50,341 nt of DNA, from positions 1 through 50,341 of the forward strand of contig JAPLVK010000014.1 of assembly GCA_026397175.1 (NCBI GenBank), written 5' to 3'. The notes beneath the pieces are model-generated. The model was not told the DNA's origin. It worked only from the letters and a program-made list of their open reading frames with translations, and did not search any database. Positions 6,784 to 14,590 of the stretch are shown here, one piece after another; positions within the stretch are counted from its first letter, which is position 1; the number at the start of each line of letters is the position of its first letter. The translations under genes were made by a program, and so were the position numbers. The stretch comes from Candidatus Berkelbacteria bacterium. GTDB lineage: Bacteria; Patescibacteriota; UBA1384; DTJR01.

Positions 6784-7326
6784 ATGCGAACAAAAAGCAA
6801 ACTTCATTCTCGCGAAAACAAACCCAAAATCTACGCTTTTATTGACAGCCAAAATTTAAATTTGGGAGTGCTCAGCCAGAATTGGAAATTAGATTTTGGT
6901 TCTTTTAGAAAATTTTTAGAAGACAAATATTCTGTTTCGAAGGCCTTCTTATTTATTGGTTTCATCGCCAGGAATAAATCGCTTTATTCAAAATTAAAAA
7001 AAGACGGATATATTCTTGTATTCAAGCCGGTACTCGAAGGCAAGATAAAAGGCCAGAAGCAAATAAAAGGCAATGTTGATGCCGAGTTAGTTTTGCACAC
7101 CATGATCGAATATCCCAATTACGATCAAGCGATTATCGTTTCCGGCGATGGCGATTTTTATTGCTTGATTGATTATCTGAAGAAAAAGAACAAGCTCCTC
7201 AAAATTATTACGCCAAATAAGAGATACTCATCATTACTGCGTGGATTTTCAAATTTTATCGTCCCAATCGTTTTGTTTAAAGACAAATTGAAGCAAAACC
7301 AAAAGAGAGGCATTCCCGCGGGATAA
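6784..7326 (+). CDS. NYN domain protein (PIN-like, LabA/DUF88 family)
   Basis: A 180-residue protein of the NYN family, PIN-fold proteins proposed to be metal-dependent ribonucleases. Acidic residues expected at the active site are visible: Asp21 in FIDSQNLN, Asp99 in KGNVDAELVL, and Asp122/Asp124 in IIVSGDGDFYCLIDYL. The C-terminus is basic. I start at ATG 6784, where the domain and the promoter agree; the longer frame to 6610 would translate palindromic repeats. RNA target unknown. The last codons encode IPAG from CATTCCCGCGGGATAA, a repeat-like end that may have replaced the original stop region. Confidence 0.88.
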   Translation: MRTKSKLHSRENKPKIYAFIDSQNLNLGVLSQNWKLDFGSFRKFLEDKYSVSKAFLFIGFIARNKSLYSKLKKDGYILVFKPVLEGKIKGQKQIKGNVDAELVLHTMIEYPNYDQAIIVSGDGDFYCLIDYLKKKNKLLKIITPNKRYSSLLRGFSNFIVPIVLFKDKLKQNQKRGIPAG

Positions 7327-7374
7327 AACCCTTTGGTAGTCCTCTCATCGTGATTCTGATAAGATCTTACCATC

Positions 7375-7403
7375 TTGACTTTTGCGTGTCAAGGTGGTAG
7401 GAT
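7375..7403 (+). promoter_or_regulatory. promoter of the GC-rich anchored-protein unit
   Basis: TTGACT (7375-7380), 17 bases, TAGGAT (7398-7403). It leaves a leader of about 170 bases with three hairpins before the ribosome binding site at about 7568-7576. Confidence 0.5.
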
Positions 7404-7437
7404 CACAAGATTTGTGGAGAATCCTTCCCGCACCGAG

Positions 7438-7544
7438 TCATTGCGAGCTGTTCGCTTCGGCGAACGGCGTGGCAATCTCTGGCGGGTTGATCTGTCCCTT
7501 GACATCAACGCCCCTTCGGGGCGTTTAGCTCCCGCTTTCGCGGG
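7438..7544 (+). repeat. three hairpins in the leader of the GC-rich gene
   Basis: A dispersed CATTGCGAG...GGCAATCTC module with inner arms GTTCGC/GCGAAC (7438-7480); AACGCCCC TTC GGGGCGTT (7507-7525); and CCCGC TTTC GCGGG (7531-7544). None is followed by a T-run, so they are not classical terminators. Confidence 0.7.
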
Positions 7545-7581
7545 ACTACCGGAAATTCTTTGACATCGAGGAGGTGCCCAA

Positions 7582-8814
7582 ATGGGTGCCACAAGCAAGA
7601 CAGAAGTACGGTCGGGTATCTCACCCGAGACAAAGAAACATGTCACTCCGAAGTGGGTGGATGTTGCTGTAATCGCCATCCTTGCGCTACTGATGCTCCA
7701 GATGATTGCCATCTTCCTTCCCGTGTTGTGGGGAGTCAAGTGGCACAACATCGGCTGCGACGCAAAGTCGTGGTCGATGGCAACGCCAGGCGGTGTTATG
7801 CCGCTTTCTCAGTACTGGATCAAGAAAGCTCCTGCCTACTTGCCTGGAGATATCGTCTCCTTCCAGTACAATGCTGGCGGCACAGCCGACGAAAATGGCG
7901 GAAGTGTCAAAGTTGTAGACGCGACCGCCCAAGGATGGGTTCATGTGCACGGCATGAACATAGCTAACACTGTGGTTCCGTGTTGGGTGCAGATCGGCGA
8001 TGTGAATGGCAAGATCGTCGCTGGTCCGTTTTCCCTCATGCCTACACCCTTCTGGCGCTGGCTGACGATGAACTGGAGTCTGCAGTACGAGGATATCAGA
8101 CAACGTTTTGACTCGCTGCTTAAGGCGCCTATCCGCTGTCTGACATCGAGGGGGAGATTCCGGAATTGGGTGGGGTTCACATATTCGCCCCGCAACACGG
8201 CATGGTCTGTTGATGGAAGGTTCGCCGCTGTATCTGAAGCTAGCAATAGCCCAGAGACTACAGCATTCTACTTCGAGAGCGTAGGAGCTACTTCGCGCTG
8301 GGGCAAAATTGCTTCATGGCGTGGTACTACTGCGCTCATGATAATAACGACTGGATGGCAGGAAGAGTTTTACACCTTCTGTCCTGCGACTGGCAAGGAA
8401 TTACACGGGCTAACCGCGGACTGGCAAGTTCGGTCCGTTCCAGAACGGTACAAGATAAGAGTGCCACGACATGGTGAGGTCGCATTGTCGGGATCAATCG
8501 TCGAGACGGAGGAGCTAAAGGCCGCTCTTGACGAATCCCAAAGCACTGCGTGGCGCCTTGGAGCAACTGACGAACAGACCAAATCCGGACGAATCAGGTT
8601 TGCTCACCCTGTCTACATTCGAGAAATGCGTATGAATGTCGACATGGACATCTCTGTATCTCTGCTTGTCGAGGTCGACGGTATCAGCTTCAAGTTAACC
8701 AAGGGAGTGCGTTTTATTCCCTTAGCCCGGTATGTCCGAGTCATCACCCTGACTTTTCAGAAGAACGCGAGACCCGAAGACACGGGCTTCATTAGCGACA
8801 TATCTTTTTGGTAA
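7582..8814 (+). CDS. anchored protein with possible C-terminal discoidin-like domain
   Basis: A 410-residue protein with one strong N-terminal membrane helix (about 25-50, VDVAVIAILALLMLQMIAIF) and a large outer part. Residues about 80-150 (PGDIVSFQY, HVHGMN, IGDVNGKIVAGP) faintly resemble the beta fold of signal peptidase-like proteins, but no Ser/Lys dyad is evident. The C-terminus (about 320-410, ending ARYVRVITLTF...FISDISFW) resembles the end of an F5/8 type C (discoidin) domain, the fold found in the next gene. The Shine-Dalgarno site GAGGAGGTG is near perfect. Base composition is clearly more GC-rich and codon use differs from flanking genes, suggesting transfer. Both domain guesses are low confidence. 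Confidence 0.8.
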   Translation: MGATSKTEVRSGISPETKKHVTPKWVDVAVIAILALLMLQMIAIFLPVLWGVKWHNIGCDAKSWSMATPGGVMPLSQYWIKKAPAYLPGDIVSFQYNAGGTADENGGSVKVVDATAQGWVHVHGMNIANTVVPCWVQIGDVNGKIVAGPFSLMPTPFWRWLTMNWSLQYEDIRQRFDSLLKAPIRCLTSRGRFRNWVGFTYSPRNTAWSVDGRFAAVSEASNSPETTAFYFESVGATSRWGKIASWRGTTALMIITTGWQEEFYTFCPATGKELHGLTADWQVRSVPERYKIRVPRHGEVALSGSIVETEELKAALDESQSTAWRLGATDEQTKSGRIRFAHPVYIREMRMNVDMDISVSLLVEVDGISFKLTKGVRFIPLARYVRVITLTFQKNARPEDTGFISDISFW

Positions 8815-8836
8815 TCGCCAATCGATAGTCGCGCCC

Positions 8837-8872
8837 AACACCTCGCCCGATCATGCGGCGAGGTGTTTTTTT
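8837..8872 (+). terminator. intrinsic terminator after the GC-rich gene
   Basis: AACACCTCGCC (8837-8847) pairs with GGCGAGGTGTT (8857-8867) over a 9-base loop, and is followed by a T-run. One of the strongest terminators in the window. Confidence 0.9.
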
Positions 8873-8880
8873 GTTATAAT
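8872..8880 (+). promoter_or_regulatory. extended -10 promoter of the discoidin gene
   Basis: TGTTATAAT (8872-8880) immediately follows the terminator. ATG 8898 is 17 bases further, with no ribosome binding site between. Confidence 0.6.
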
Positions 8881-8897
8881 AAAATTAAGAATTAATT

Positions 8898-9932
8898 ATG
8901 TTGTTCATAATGAAATTATTTTCTAAGCGTTTGTTTTACGGCGGGTCAGTGTTTATTGTTTTAATCATTTTAATTTCTGGTTTTTTGGTATATCTTTTAG
9001 AATACAAACAAAAAAGCCTAAGCCCCGCAGAAGCTGCGTCTGGTAACAAAACCCTAGATTCTCAACCAGATTGGCAACTAGGATCTTACACCGACAATAT
9101 TGACCTCACAACACTGGCAGGGTCTGTCAAAATACAAAATAATGCCGAGATCAATTTACTGGGAAAAACTACTAGTTCTGATATAAATAACGATCAGGCC
9201 CCAAATGTAATAGATAACGACTATGACACATGGTGGAACGGTTACCTGACTTACGAGGACCAAACTCATTGGTGGAAAATAGATTTGGGTGAAACTAAAA
9301 ATTACATAAGTACATTCGCTCTGTGGAGGACTGCTAGTGGACCTATCACATTTAGACTATATTGGAGTTTAAACGATATCGACTACACTCTCATTCTTCC
9401 AGGTCCAGGTTATGTCTGGGGGCCCTGTAATCTGCCGGCCAGTTGTCAGTCTGTTATCAGCTCTCCCATTAGTGCTCGATATATAAAGATTGTGGCCAAT
9501 AGAGAAGATGGTGTCAGCCCAATGGACCCTCAAATAAAAGAATTCAAACTTTATATGTCGCCTCCCGCCACCCACACCTCCGCCTCTACCCAAATAGACG
9601 GAGGTGATAACTTCTGGCTCTGGCAGACATTTACCCCAACTCAAACAGTTCCGGCAAATACTGCAGTAAGTTATAGATTCAGATCGTCAGCTAATGGAAC
9701 CGATTGGGGTACTTGGAGCGCCTCGCAAACTCCGACATCGGGTAATCCCTTAGATATTTCTGGTCTTGTTACCTCTCGCTCCGGCGATACCAAATACCGC
9801 TATCTCCAAGTCGAAACAACCCTCTCTAACACAGACGGTGCCTCTACTCCAACTGTCGATGCTTATTCCGTCGGCTATCACACCGAAGTCAAACCTAATA
9901 AGCCCGTAGCCCAGACAGCAGTAATACAGTAG
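8898..9932 (+). CDS. membrane-anchored discoidin (F5/8 type C) domain protein
   Basis: A 344-residue surface protein. Residues 12-33 are a hydrophobic signal anchor (YGGSVFIVLIILISGFLVYLL). Residues about 75-215 form an F5/8 type C domain: NVIDNDYDTWWNGY, WWKIDLGETKNYISTFALW, and SARYIKIVANREDGVSP...IKEFKLYM; such domains bind sugars or other surface ligands. Residues 220-335 form a second, probably Ig-like/beta-sandwich module. It ends shortly after the last beta segment with no C-terminal anchor. ATG 8910 is an alternative start. Probably exposed on the cell surface and possibly used in host or cell contact (inference). Confidence 0.85.
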   Translation: MLFIMKLFSKRLFYGGSVFIVLIILISGFLVYLLEYKQKSLSPAEAASGNKTLDSQPDWQLGSYTDNIDLTTLAGSVKIQNNAEINLLGKTTSSDINNDQAPNVIDNDYDTWWNGYLTYEDQTHWWKIDLGETKNYISTFALWRTASGPITFRLYWSLNDIDYTLILPGPGYVWGPCNLPASCQSVISSPISARYIKIVANREDGVSPMDPQIKEFKLYMSPPATHTSASTQIDGGDNFWLWQTFTPTQTVPANTAVSYRFRSSANGTDWGTWSASQTPTSGNPLDISGLVTSRSGDTKYRYLQVETTLSNTDGASTPTVDAYSVGYHTEVKPNKPVAQTAVIQ

Positions 9933-9940
9933 GAGTATTC

Positions 9941-10078
9941 CCTGAACATTTTTAATCACAAACCCAAACAACTGCCGCCATTCCTACGATCGTAGGAATG
10001 GCGGCAGGGGGCTATTTAGGAATAATGGGTAATAAGCGGTGATAAAATGGATCATTAGGGCTTGGCAAAATGTTCAGG
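9941..10078. repeat. nested inverted repeats upstream of the PaaX/Cas2-like gene
   Basis: Outer 12-base arms CCTGAACATTTT (9941-9952) and AAAATGTTCAGG (10067-10078) enclose a perfect 36-bp palindrome at 9972-10007 with half CTGCCGCCATTCCTACGA and centre TACGATCGTA. A related palindrome lies on the other side of the gene. Confidence 0.85.
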
Positions 10079-10103
10079 AACTTAACAAATGGTTTAATAG
10101 ATA

Positions 10104-10685
10104 ATGGGAAACAATATCAAAATTTTGGGATACGAGAAGGAGGCGTTTAAGGAAGTCGCTAAAGCTGTTTTGAGATACGCCATTCTTGGCTTGGTTGTTG
10201 GTATTTTCTTAACTTCCCCGACCGGTTTATCAAAAATTGTTCCGGAGTTGATCAAGCTTCGTAAAAAATATGGCGATAGAGTCGTTGACAAATCACTCAA
10301 TAAAATAGTAAAAGATCGATTTATAAAAATTATCGAGAAAAATGGCGAAACAACTTTGAAAATTACCGAGAAGGGAAAAGTCAGATTGGTGAATTTTAAT
10401 ATAGACACAATCAAGATTCGTGAGTCATGCTGGGATGGGCAGTGGAGATTCGTAATTTTTGATATTCCGGAAAAGAGGCGAATTGCCCGTGATGTATTGC
10501 GTGAAAAATTAAAAGAAATCGGATTCATCCAGATCCAGAAAAGTGTCTGGGCGTGTCCGTATGAATGTGAGGAAGAAATTGATTTTATCGCCTCCGTTTA
10601 TGATGCCGAGCCATATGTCAATTATATTATTGCAAAAAAGATCGATCATGAAAAATACTTAAAATCAAAATTCAACCTGAAATAG
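10104..10685 (+). CDS. PaaX-like protein with Cas2-like C-terminal domain
   Basis: A 193-residue protein. The N-terminal part has one hydrophobic stretch (about 23-42, RYAILGLVVGIFLTSPTGL) followed by a winged-helix-like segment (KSLNKIVKDRFIKI...GETTLKITEKGK). Residues about 110-193 match the ferredoxin-like domain shared by PaaX repressors and Cas2: WDGQWRFVIFDIPEKRRIARDVLREKLKEIGF, with Asp120 in the position of the Cas2 metal ligand. Such proteins are often labelled Cas2 in Patescibacteria although no CRISPR array or cas1 is present; there is none here. The gene stands alone between two related palindromes (9972-10007, 10713-10746). Transcription regulator or nuclease cannot be decided. 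Confidence 0.85.
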   Translation: MGNNIKILGYEKEAFKEVAKAVLRYAILGLVVGIFLTSPTGLSKIVPELIKLRKKYGDRVVDKSLNKIVKDRFIKIIEKNGETTLKITEKGKVRLVNFNIDTIKIRESCWDGQWRFVIFDIPEKRRIARDVLREKLKEIGFIQIQKSVWACPYECEEEIDFIASVYDAEPYVNYIIAKKIDHEKYLKSKFNLK

Positions 10686-10712
10686 TTTTCGAAATAATGT
10701 TTCGATAAAACA

Positions 10713-10746
10713 CTGCCGCTTTTCCCACGATCGTAGGAAAAGCGGC
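10713..10746. repeat. palindrome downstream of the PaaX/Cas2-like gene
   Basis: TGCCGCTTTTCCCACGA pairs with TCGTAGGAAAAGCGGCA with one mismatch. Core CACGATCGTA and arms TGCCGC/GCGGCA match the upstream palindrome; only the middle of each arm differs. Confidence 0.85.
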
Positions 10747-10786
10747 ACAAGCAAGATAGCTGCAAGATTTTTCAACAATCTTTCGG

Positions 10787-10866
10787 TGATACTCTATAAT
10801 ACTTAGCAACACTCGACTATACCCAGCAATACTCAACATTATTCAACGATGCTCGACAATAGCCAA
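10787..10866 (+). repeat. eight degenerate 10-bp repeats upstream of rpsU
   Basis: Successive 10-mers follow the consensus CAATACTCAA: TGATACTCTA, TAATACTTAG, CAACACTCGA, CTATACCCAG, CAATACTCAA, CATTATTCAA, CGATGCTCGA and CAATAGCCAA. The 10-bp period puts each copy on nearly the same face of the helix. Confidence 0.6.
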
Positions 10867-10897
10867 ACATTACCGCGATCGGATATCCTATTTTTTC

Positions 10898-10925
10898 TTG
10901 TAATAAATGGGTTTTCCGCTATAAT
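10898..10925 (+). promoter_or_regulatory. rpsU promoter
   Basis: TTGTAA (10898-10903), 16 bases, TATAAT (10920-10925). The transcript would start near 10932 and include the ribosome binding site AAAGGGGTGA (10943-10952). Confidence 0.6.
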
Positions 10926-10960
10926 AATGATAGAAAAATTTGAAAGGGGTGATTAAATTG

Positions 10961-11137
10961 GTGAGATCCGAAAATCCAGAGGTAACAATAAGAAGATTTT
11001 TTAGGGAAGTGCAATTGAGTGGGGTTCTAACCGAAGCAAAAAAAAGAAAATATCGCGAAAAAGAGCCAAACCGAAAAAAAAGAAGGGAAGTTGCAAAACG
11101 AAAAGCCGTTAGAAACGAATACAAGCGCGGGTGGTAA
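10961..11137 (+). CDS. rpsU: 30S ribosomal protein bS21
   Basis: Small, very basic protein (58 residues from GTG 10961) with the bS21 pattern: VRSENPEVTIRRFFREVQLSGVLTEAKKRKYREKEPNRKKRREVAKRKA. bS21 sits by the anti-Shine-Dalgarno end of 16S rRNA and helps initiation. AAAGGGGTGA upstream favours GTG 10961 or TTG 10958; GTG 10949 or TTG 10940 would add the residues VIKL, which match the family N-terminus but sit on or before the ribosome binding site. Next to yqeY, a common gene order. A tiny membrane-protein frame overlaps its 3' end. Confidence 0.88.
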   Translation: MRSENPEVTIRRFFREVQLSGVLTEAKKRKYREKEPNRKKRREVAKRKAVRNEYKRGW

Positions 11138-11243
11138 TAAAACCATCAAACTTGTCGTTTATGTTGTGATTGTAATTTTGGTATTGGCGGTAATTTATTA
11201 TCTAACCAGACAAAACGCAAACACATTTAAGATCAATATGTAA
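11091..11243 (+). CDS. tiny single-pass membrane protein overlapping rpsU
   Basis: A 50-residue frame, +1 relative to rpsU, starting at TTG 11091 after AGAAGGGAAG and stopping at TAA 11241-11243, where the ATG of yqeY begins (TAATG). It reads MQNEKPLETNTSAGGNKTIK, then a clear membrane helix (LVVYVVIVILVLAVIYYL) and a polar tail. The one-base overlap with yqeY and the otherwise unexplained 105-base gap after rpsU support a real gene; the TTG start and lack of known homologues keep confidence moderate. Confidence 0.55.
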   Translation: MQNEKPLETNTSAGGNKTIKLVVYVVIVILVLAVIYYLTRQNANTFKINM

Positions 11244-11680
11244 TGAGTCAACTCGATTGGATTAATCAAGAGATTATTAAGGACTATAAGTCGGGAAACG
11301 CCGAGAGGCGCGTCTTTTTGCAAACCATTAAAGCGGCGCTTATCAATAAAACCAAAGAATCCGGCTCTCAAATTTCCGAAGAGGATGAAATCAAAGTTCT
11401 AAAAAGTGAAATGAAACAACGCCAAGAAGCAGTCGAGCAATACAAACAGGCTAACCGGCAGGATTTGGTTGATAAAGTTCAAAAAGAAGTTGATATTCTT
11501 AAGGGGATTTTACCACAGGACTTATCTGATGAAGAAATCGAAAAAACGGTGAAAGAAAAGATTGACTCATCCGAAGATAAATCGTTCGGTTCTATCATGA
11601 AGGAGTCAATGGCTGAACTTAAGGGGCGCGCAGACGGATCTCGGGTTTCACAAATTGTTAAAAAGTTAATAGAAAGTTAA
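11243..11680 (+). CDS. yqeY: YqeY/GatB-related domain protein
   Basis: A 145-residue, all-helical protein of the YqeY family, related to the tail domain of GatB of the tRNA amidotransferase; it is thought to bind tRNA. Typical features are LRxxKAAL-like FLQTIKAALINKTKE near the N-terminus, the EMKQRQEAVEQYKQANRQDLVDKVQKEVDILKG helix pair and the C-terminal MKESMAELKGRADGSRVSQIVKKLI. Full length. Its start overlaps the preceding TAA by one base, indicating coupling in the rpsU operon. Confidence 0.93.
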   Translation: MSQLDWINQEIIKDYKSGNAERRVFLQTIKAALINKTKESGSQISEEDEIKVLKSEMKQRQEAVEQYKQANRQDLVDKVQKEVDILKGILPQDLSDEEIEKTVKEKIDSSEDKSFGSIMKESMAELKGRADGSRVSQIVKKLIES

Positions 11681-11704
11681 TTTTTTTATGTATTTATTTG
11701 ATCT

Positions 11705-12076
11705 ATGAATTTAATTTTAATTAAATCAATTAAAAATTTTTCACTTGGTTTGAAATCGGTGGAAAAAACCGCGCTCAAAATTTTAAAAAAGAAAAATGTT
11801 ACGAATTCAATTTTAGAAATTGAAATTGTTGGACGAAAAAAAATTCAGTCATTAAATCATAAGTTTCAGAAAAAAAATTGCCCGACTGATGTTTTGAGCT
11901 TTCCCCTTTCACGAGACCAACAAAATGGCGATCAGCCGAGATTGCTTGGCAATATTTTTCTATATAGTGATATAATAAAAAAGAACGCAAGACAATCAAA
12001 CAAATCATTTGAGGAAGAGTTTGAATTTATCTTGGCCCATGGAATCAATCATCTGTTAGGTGTTCATCATAAATAA
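11705..12076 (+). CDS. ybeY: endoribonuclease YbeY (short form)
   Basis: YbeY is a zinc-dependent RNase for 16S rRNA 3' maturation and ribosome quality control. The 123-residue protein has the conserved LNHKFQKKNCPTDVLSFP and the metal motif HGINHLLGVHH (His112, His116 and His121/122). The usual final motif is HGxLHLxGYDH; here the Tyr-Asp is replaced by Val-His and the protein stops right after it, 20-30 residues earlier than in most bacteria. It lies 11 bases before ftsA. Confidence 0.9.
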   Translation: MNLILIKSIKNFSLGLKSVEKTALKILKKKNVTNSILEIEIVGRKKIQSLNHKFQKKNCPTDVLSFPLSRDQQNGDQPRLLGNIFLYSDIIKKNARQSNKSFEEEFEFILAHGINHLLGVHHK

Positions 12077-12087
12077 CGGAGGGAAAA

Positions 12088-13338
12088 GTGCAGGAGCAGC
12101 AAAATTCAATAGTCGGAATTGATGTCGGATCAACCAAAGTTGTGGTTGTGGTTGGACAAATTCAAGAAGGAATGGTACAAATTATCGGAGTCGGAAACGC
12201 GCCAAATTCCGGGTTAAGACGAGGTTCGGTTGTCGATATCGAGGAAACAGTAAGTTCGATTTCCCAAGCCATTGAAGATGCAGAGCGCTCGAGCGGAGTG
12301 CCAATTGAAAGTTGTTTCGCATCAATTGGTGGCGGCCAAATTATGTCGGTTGAATCAAAGGGTGTTGTTGCGGTTTCAAGAGCAGATGGTGAAATTAACG
12401 AAACAGACATCGAAAGAGTGCTCGAGGCGGCTCGATCGGTTGCACTCCCTCAAAATTTTGAAATTTTACATAATGTTCCCAAATTTTTTGCCGTTGACGG
12501 TCAAACCGGAATCAAAGACCCGACCGGCATGTCGGGGATTCGCCTTGAGGTCGCAGTTCATGTTGTTGGAATATCAACCCTTGCTCTAAAAAACTTAAGC
12601 AAGGCGCTTAATCAATCCGGTCTTGAAATTGAAGGAATTGTATTTTCGCCCCTTGCAGCATCAAAGGCCTTTTTAAACAAAAAACAAAAAGAGATGGGCG
12701 TTGCTCTGATTGATCTGGGGGCGAGTTCGACATCAATGGTGGTTTACGAAGAAGGGTCATTGGTTCATTCTAAAGTGATTCCGATTGGCTCAAATCACAT
12801 TACAAACGACATCGCAATTGGACTGAAAATTTCTCTTGAAGCAGCCGAGAGAATTAAACTTAATCTTATCAATGTTAATTCCGACGAAGTTAAGGAGTCC
12901 GAAAAAATAGATCTATCAAAATACGATAAAAACGAAAAAGAAAAACCGAATCGTCGTTATGTTTGCGAAATTGCCGAAGCGCGACTAAACGAAATTTTCT
13001 CGATGGTAAAACAGGAGTTAAGCGACATCGAACGAGACGAAATGCTTCCGGCCGGAGCGATTTTAGTCGGCGGCGGATCAAAGCTTGAAGGTCTACAAAT
13101 TATGGCCAAAAAATCACTTGGTCTACCCGTTCAAGAGGGTAAGCCGGTCTACGAGGTTTCGGGCATAGTTGACAAATTAGATGATCCAGAGTACGCTACG
13201 GCCGTGGGGTTAATGTTGTGGGGTCTTGACGAATCGAAAAGTATCGTGTCTAATAAGAGCAAGATTAGTTTCGGCATGGACAGTATGGGAGGGGCAATAG
13301 ATAAAGTTAAAAATATTTTTAAAAACTTTCTTCCATAA
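12088..13338 (+). CDS. ftsA: cell division protein FtsA
   Basis: Actin-like ATPase that tethers FtsZ to the membrane. The 416-residue protein shows the phosphate-1 motif [16 protein letters not shown] (8-23), the 1C subdomain, [16 protein letters not shown], the adenosine motif [14 protein letters not shown], and a C-terminal amphipathic helix [16 protein letters not shown] typical of the membrane-targeting sequence. Start GTG 12088 follows the ribosome binding site CGGAGGGAAAA. ftsZ starts 5 bases after its stop. Confidence 0.97.
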   Translation: MQEQQNSIVGIDVGSTKVVVVVGQIQEGMVQIIGVGNAPNSGLRRGSVVDIEETVSSISQAIEDAERSSGVPIESCFASIGGGQIMSVESKGVVAVSRADGEINETDIERVLEAARSVALPQNFEILHNVPKFFAVDGQTGIKDPTGMSGIRLEVAVHVVGISTLALKNLSKALNQSGLEIEGIVFSPLAASKAFLNKKQKEMGVALIDLGASSTSMVVYEEGSLVHSKVIPIGSNHITNDIAIGLKISLEAAERIKLNLINVNSDEVKESEKIDLSKYDKNEKEKPNRRYVCEIAEARLNEIFSMVKQELSDIERDEMLPAGAILVGGGSKLEGLQIMAKKSLGLPVQEGKPVYEVSGIVDKLDDPEYATAVGLMLWGLDESKSIVSNKSKISFGMDSMGGAIDKVKNIFKNFLP

Positions 13339-13343
13339 CAAAA

Positions 13344-14492
13344 ATGAACAAAGAGGACCTGGAAACATTTGCAACGATAAGAGTGGTTGGAGTGGGGGGC
13401 TCTGGCGGAAACTCTGTAGAAAGAATGATCAATGCCAAACTCAAAGGTGTTGAGTTTTTGGCGATCAATACAGATGCACAGGCCTTGGTTAATAATCCGG
13501 CGCCGGTAAAGATTCAGATAGGGAAAGAAACGACTCGAGGGCTTGGTGCAGGATCAAGTGTTGAGATTGGAAAGAAGTCGGTAGAGGAAAATAAAGAAGA
13601 AATTTACGAATCGCTAAAGGGATCTGATATGGTTTTTGTGGCCTATGGTGCCGGTGGTGGAACCGGAACAGGTGCGGGCCCGGTTGTCGCTTCAATTTCC
13701 AAGGAACTTGGTGCCCTAACAATTGGGATTGTTACCAAGCCGTTTTCCTTTGAGGGAATAAGGAGAAAAAAAGTTGCCGAAGAGGGGATTGAGGAGCTTG
13801 CGGATAAAGTTGATACCTTAATCGTCATTCCAAATGACCGATTGCTGCAAGTAATCGATAAAAAAACATCGCTAACTGACGCTTTCACGGTTGTTGACGA
13901 CATTTTGCGCCAAGGTGTTCAGGGCATTTCCGATTTAATTACCGTTCATGGAATTATCAATGTTGACTTTGCGGATGTTAAAACGATCATGGCAGACGCC
14001 GGCTCGGCTTTGATGGGAATCGGTCGTGGTACCGGAGACAATCGAGCGATCGAGGCGGCACGCGCCGCGGTTGACTCGCCACTTTTGGAGCTATCAATTG
14101 ATGGTGCCAAAGGAATACTTTTTAACATTACGGGCGGACCGGATCTTTCGATGTATGAGATTGACGAGGCCGCAAAAATCATCACCGAAGCGGCAGATCC
14201 TGACGCAAATATCATTTTCGGATCAATCGTTGATGAATCAATGTCCGGAGAGGTTAAAATCACGGTGATTGCCACCGGATTTGATGAAGGAATCGAAAAT
14301 AAAAAACCAGCCAAACAAACAATTCAAGAAGCACCGACTTATGGCGCAATTCCGCAGCCCCAGCCAATGAGAAGTTACACACCATTGATTGATCGGGAAG
14401 AGGAGCCACAGATGCCACAAACGGACGACATGGCCGAGACCTCCGAAGACGAACTCGAAGTCCCGGCTTTTATTAGAAGAAAGTTGAAATAA
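13344..14492 (+). CDS. ftsZ: cell division protein FtsZ
   Basis: Tubulin-like GTPase that forms the division ring. In 382 residues it has [16 protein letters not shown] (14-29), the tubulin signature GGGTGTG (104-110), the T7 loop region [11 protein letters not shown], a Gln/Pro-rich linker and the C-terminal peptide [13 protein letters not shown] that binds FtsA. Only 5 bases separate it from ftsA and no ribosome binding site is seen, so translation is probably coupled. It lacks the wider dcw cluster around it. Confidence 0.98.
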   Translation: MNKEDLETFATIRVVGVGGSGGNSVERMINAKLKGVEFLAINTDAQALVNNPAPVKIQIGKETTRGLGAGSSVEIGKKSVEENKEEIYESLKGSDMVFVAYGAGGGTGTGAGPVVASISKELGALTIGIVTKPFSFEGIRRKKVAEEGIEELADKVDTLIVIPNDRLLQVIDKKTSLTDAFTVVDDILRQGVQGISDLITVHGIINVDFADVKTIMADAGSALMGIGRGTGDNRAIEAARAAVDSPLLELSIDGAKGILFNITGGPDLSMYEIDEAAKIITEAADPDANIIFGSIVDESMSGEVKITVIATGFDEGIENKKPAKQTIQEAPTYGAIPQPQPMRSYTPLIDREEEPQMPQTDDMAETSEDELEVPAFIRRKLK

Positions 14493-14578
14493 CGCTTTGC
14501 GTTATTTCATCCTGAGCGAAGTCGAAGGATCTAAAAATAAGATATTAAATAAAATATATCGCCGAAGGGCGTTTTTTT
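14487..14578 (+). terminator. end of the ftsA-ftsZ unit: hairpin, dispersed repeat and terminator
   Basis: AAATAACGC TTT GCGTTATTT (14487-14507) includes the ftsZ stop codon. A dispersed module CATCCTGAG...GAAGGATCT follows (14508-14532). CGCC GAAG GGCG plus seven T (14560-14578) forms the intrinsic terminator. Confidence 0.75.
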
Positions 14579-14590
14579 AAATCACAAATA

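Noticed and set aside
7375-7967. Open frames of 62-135 codons around the start of the GC-rich anchored-protein gene
   Set aside because: Shadow frames produced by high GC; the 410-residue frame has the strong ribosome binding site and membrane helix.
10104-10746. CRISPR-Cas locus suggested by the Cas2-like domain and nearby repeats
   Set aside because: The repeats are two palindromes around one gene, not direct repeats with spacers, and there is no cas1 or effector gene. The N-terminal part fits PaaX-like proteins.
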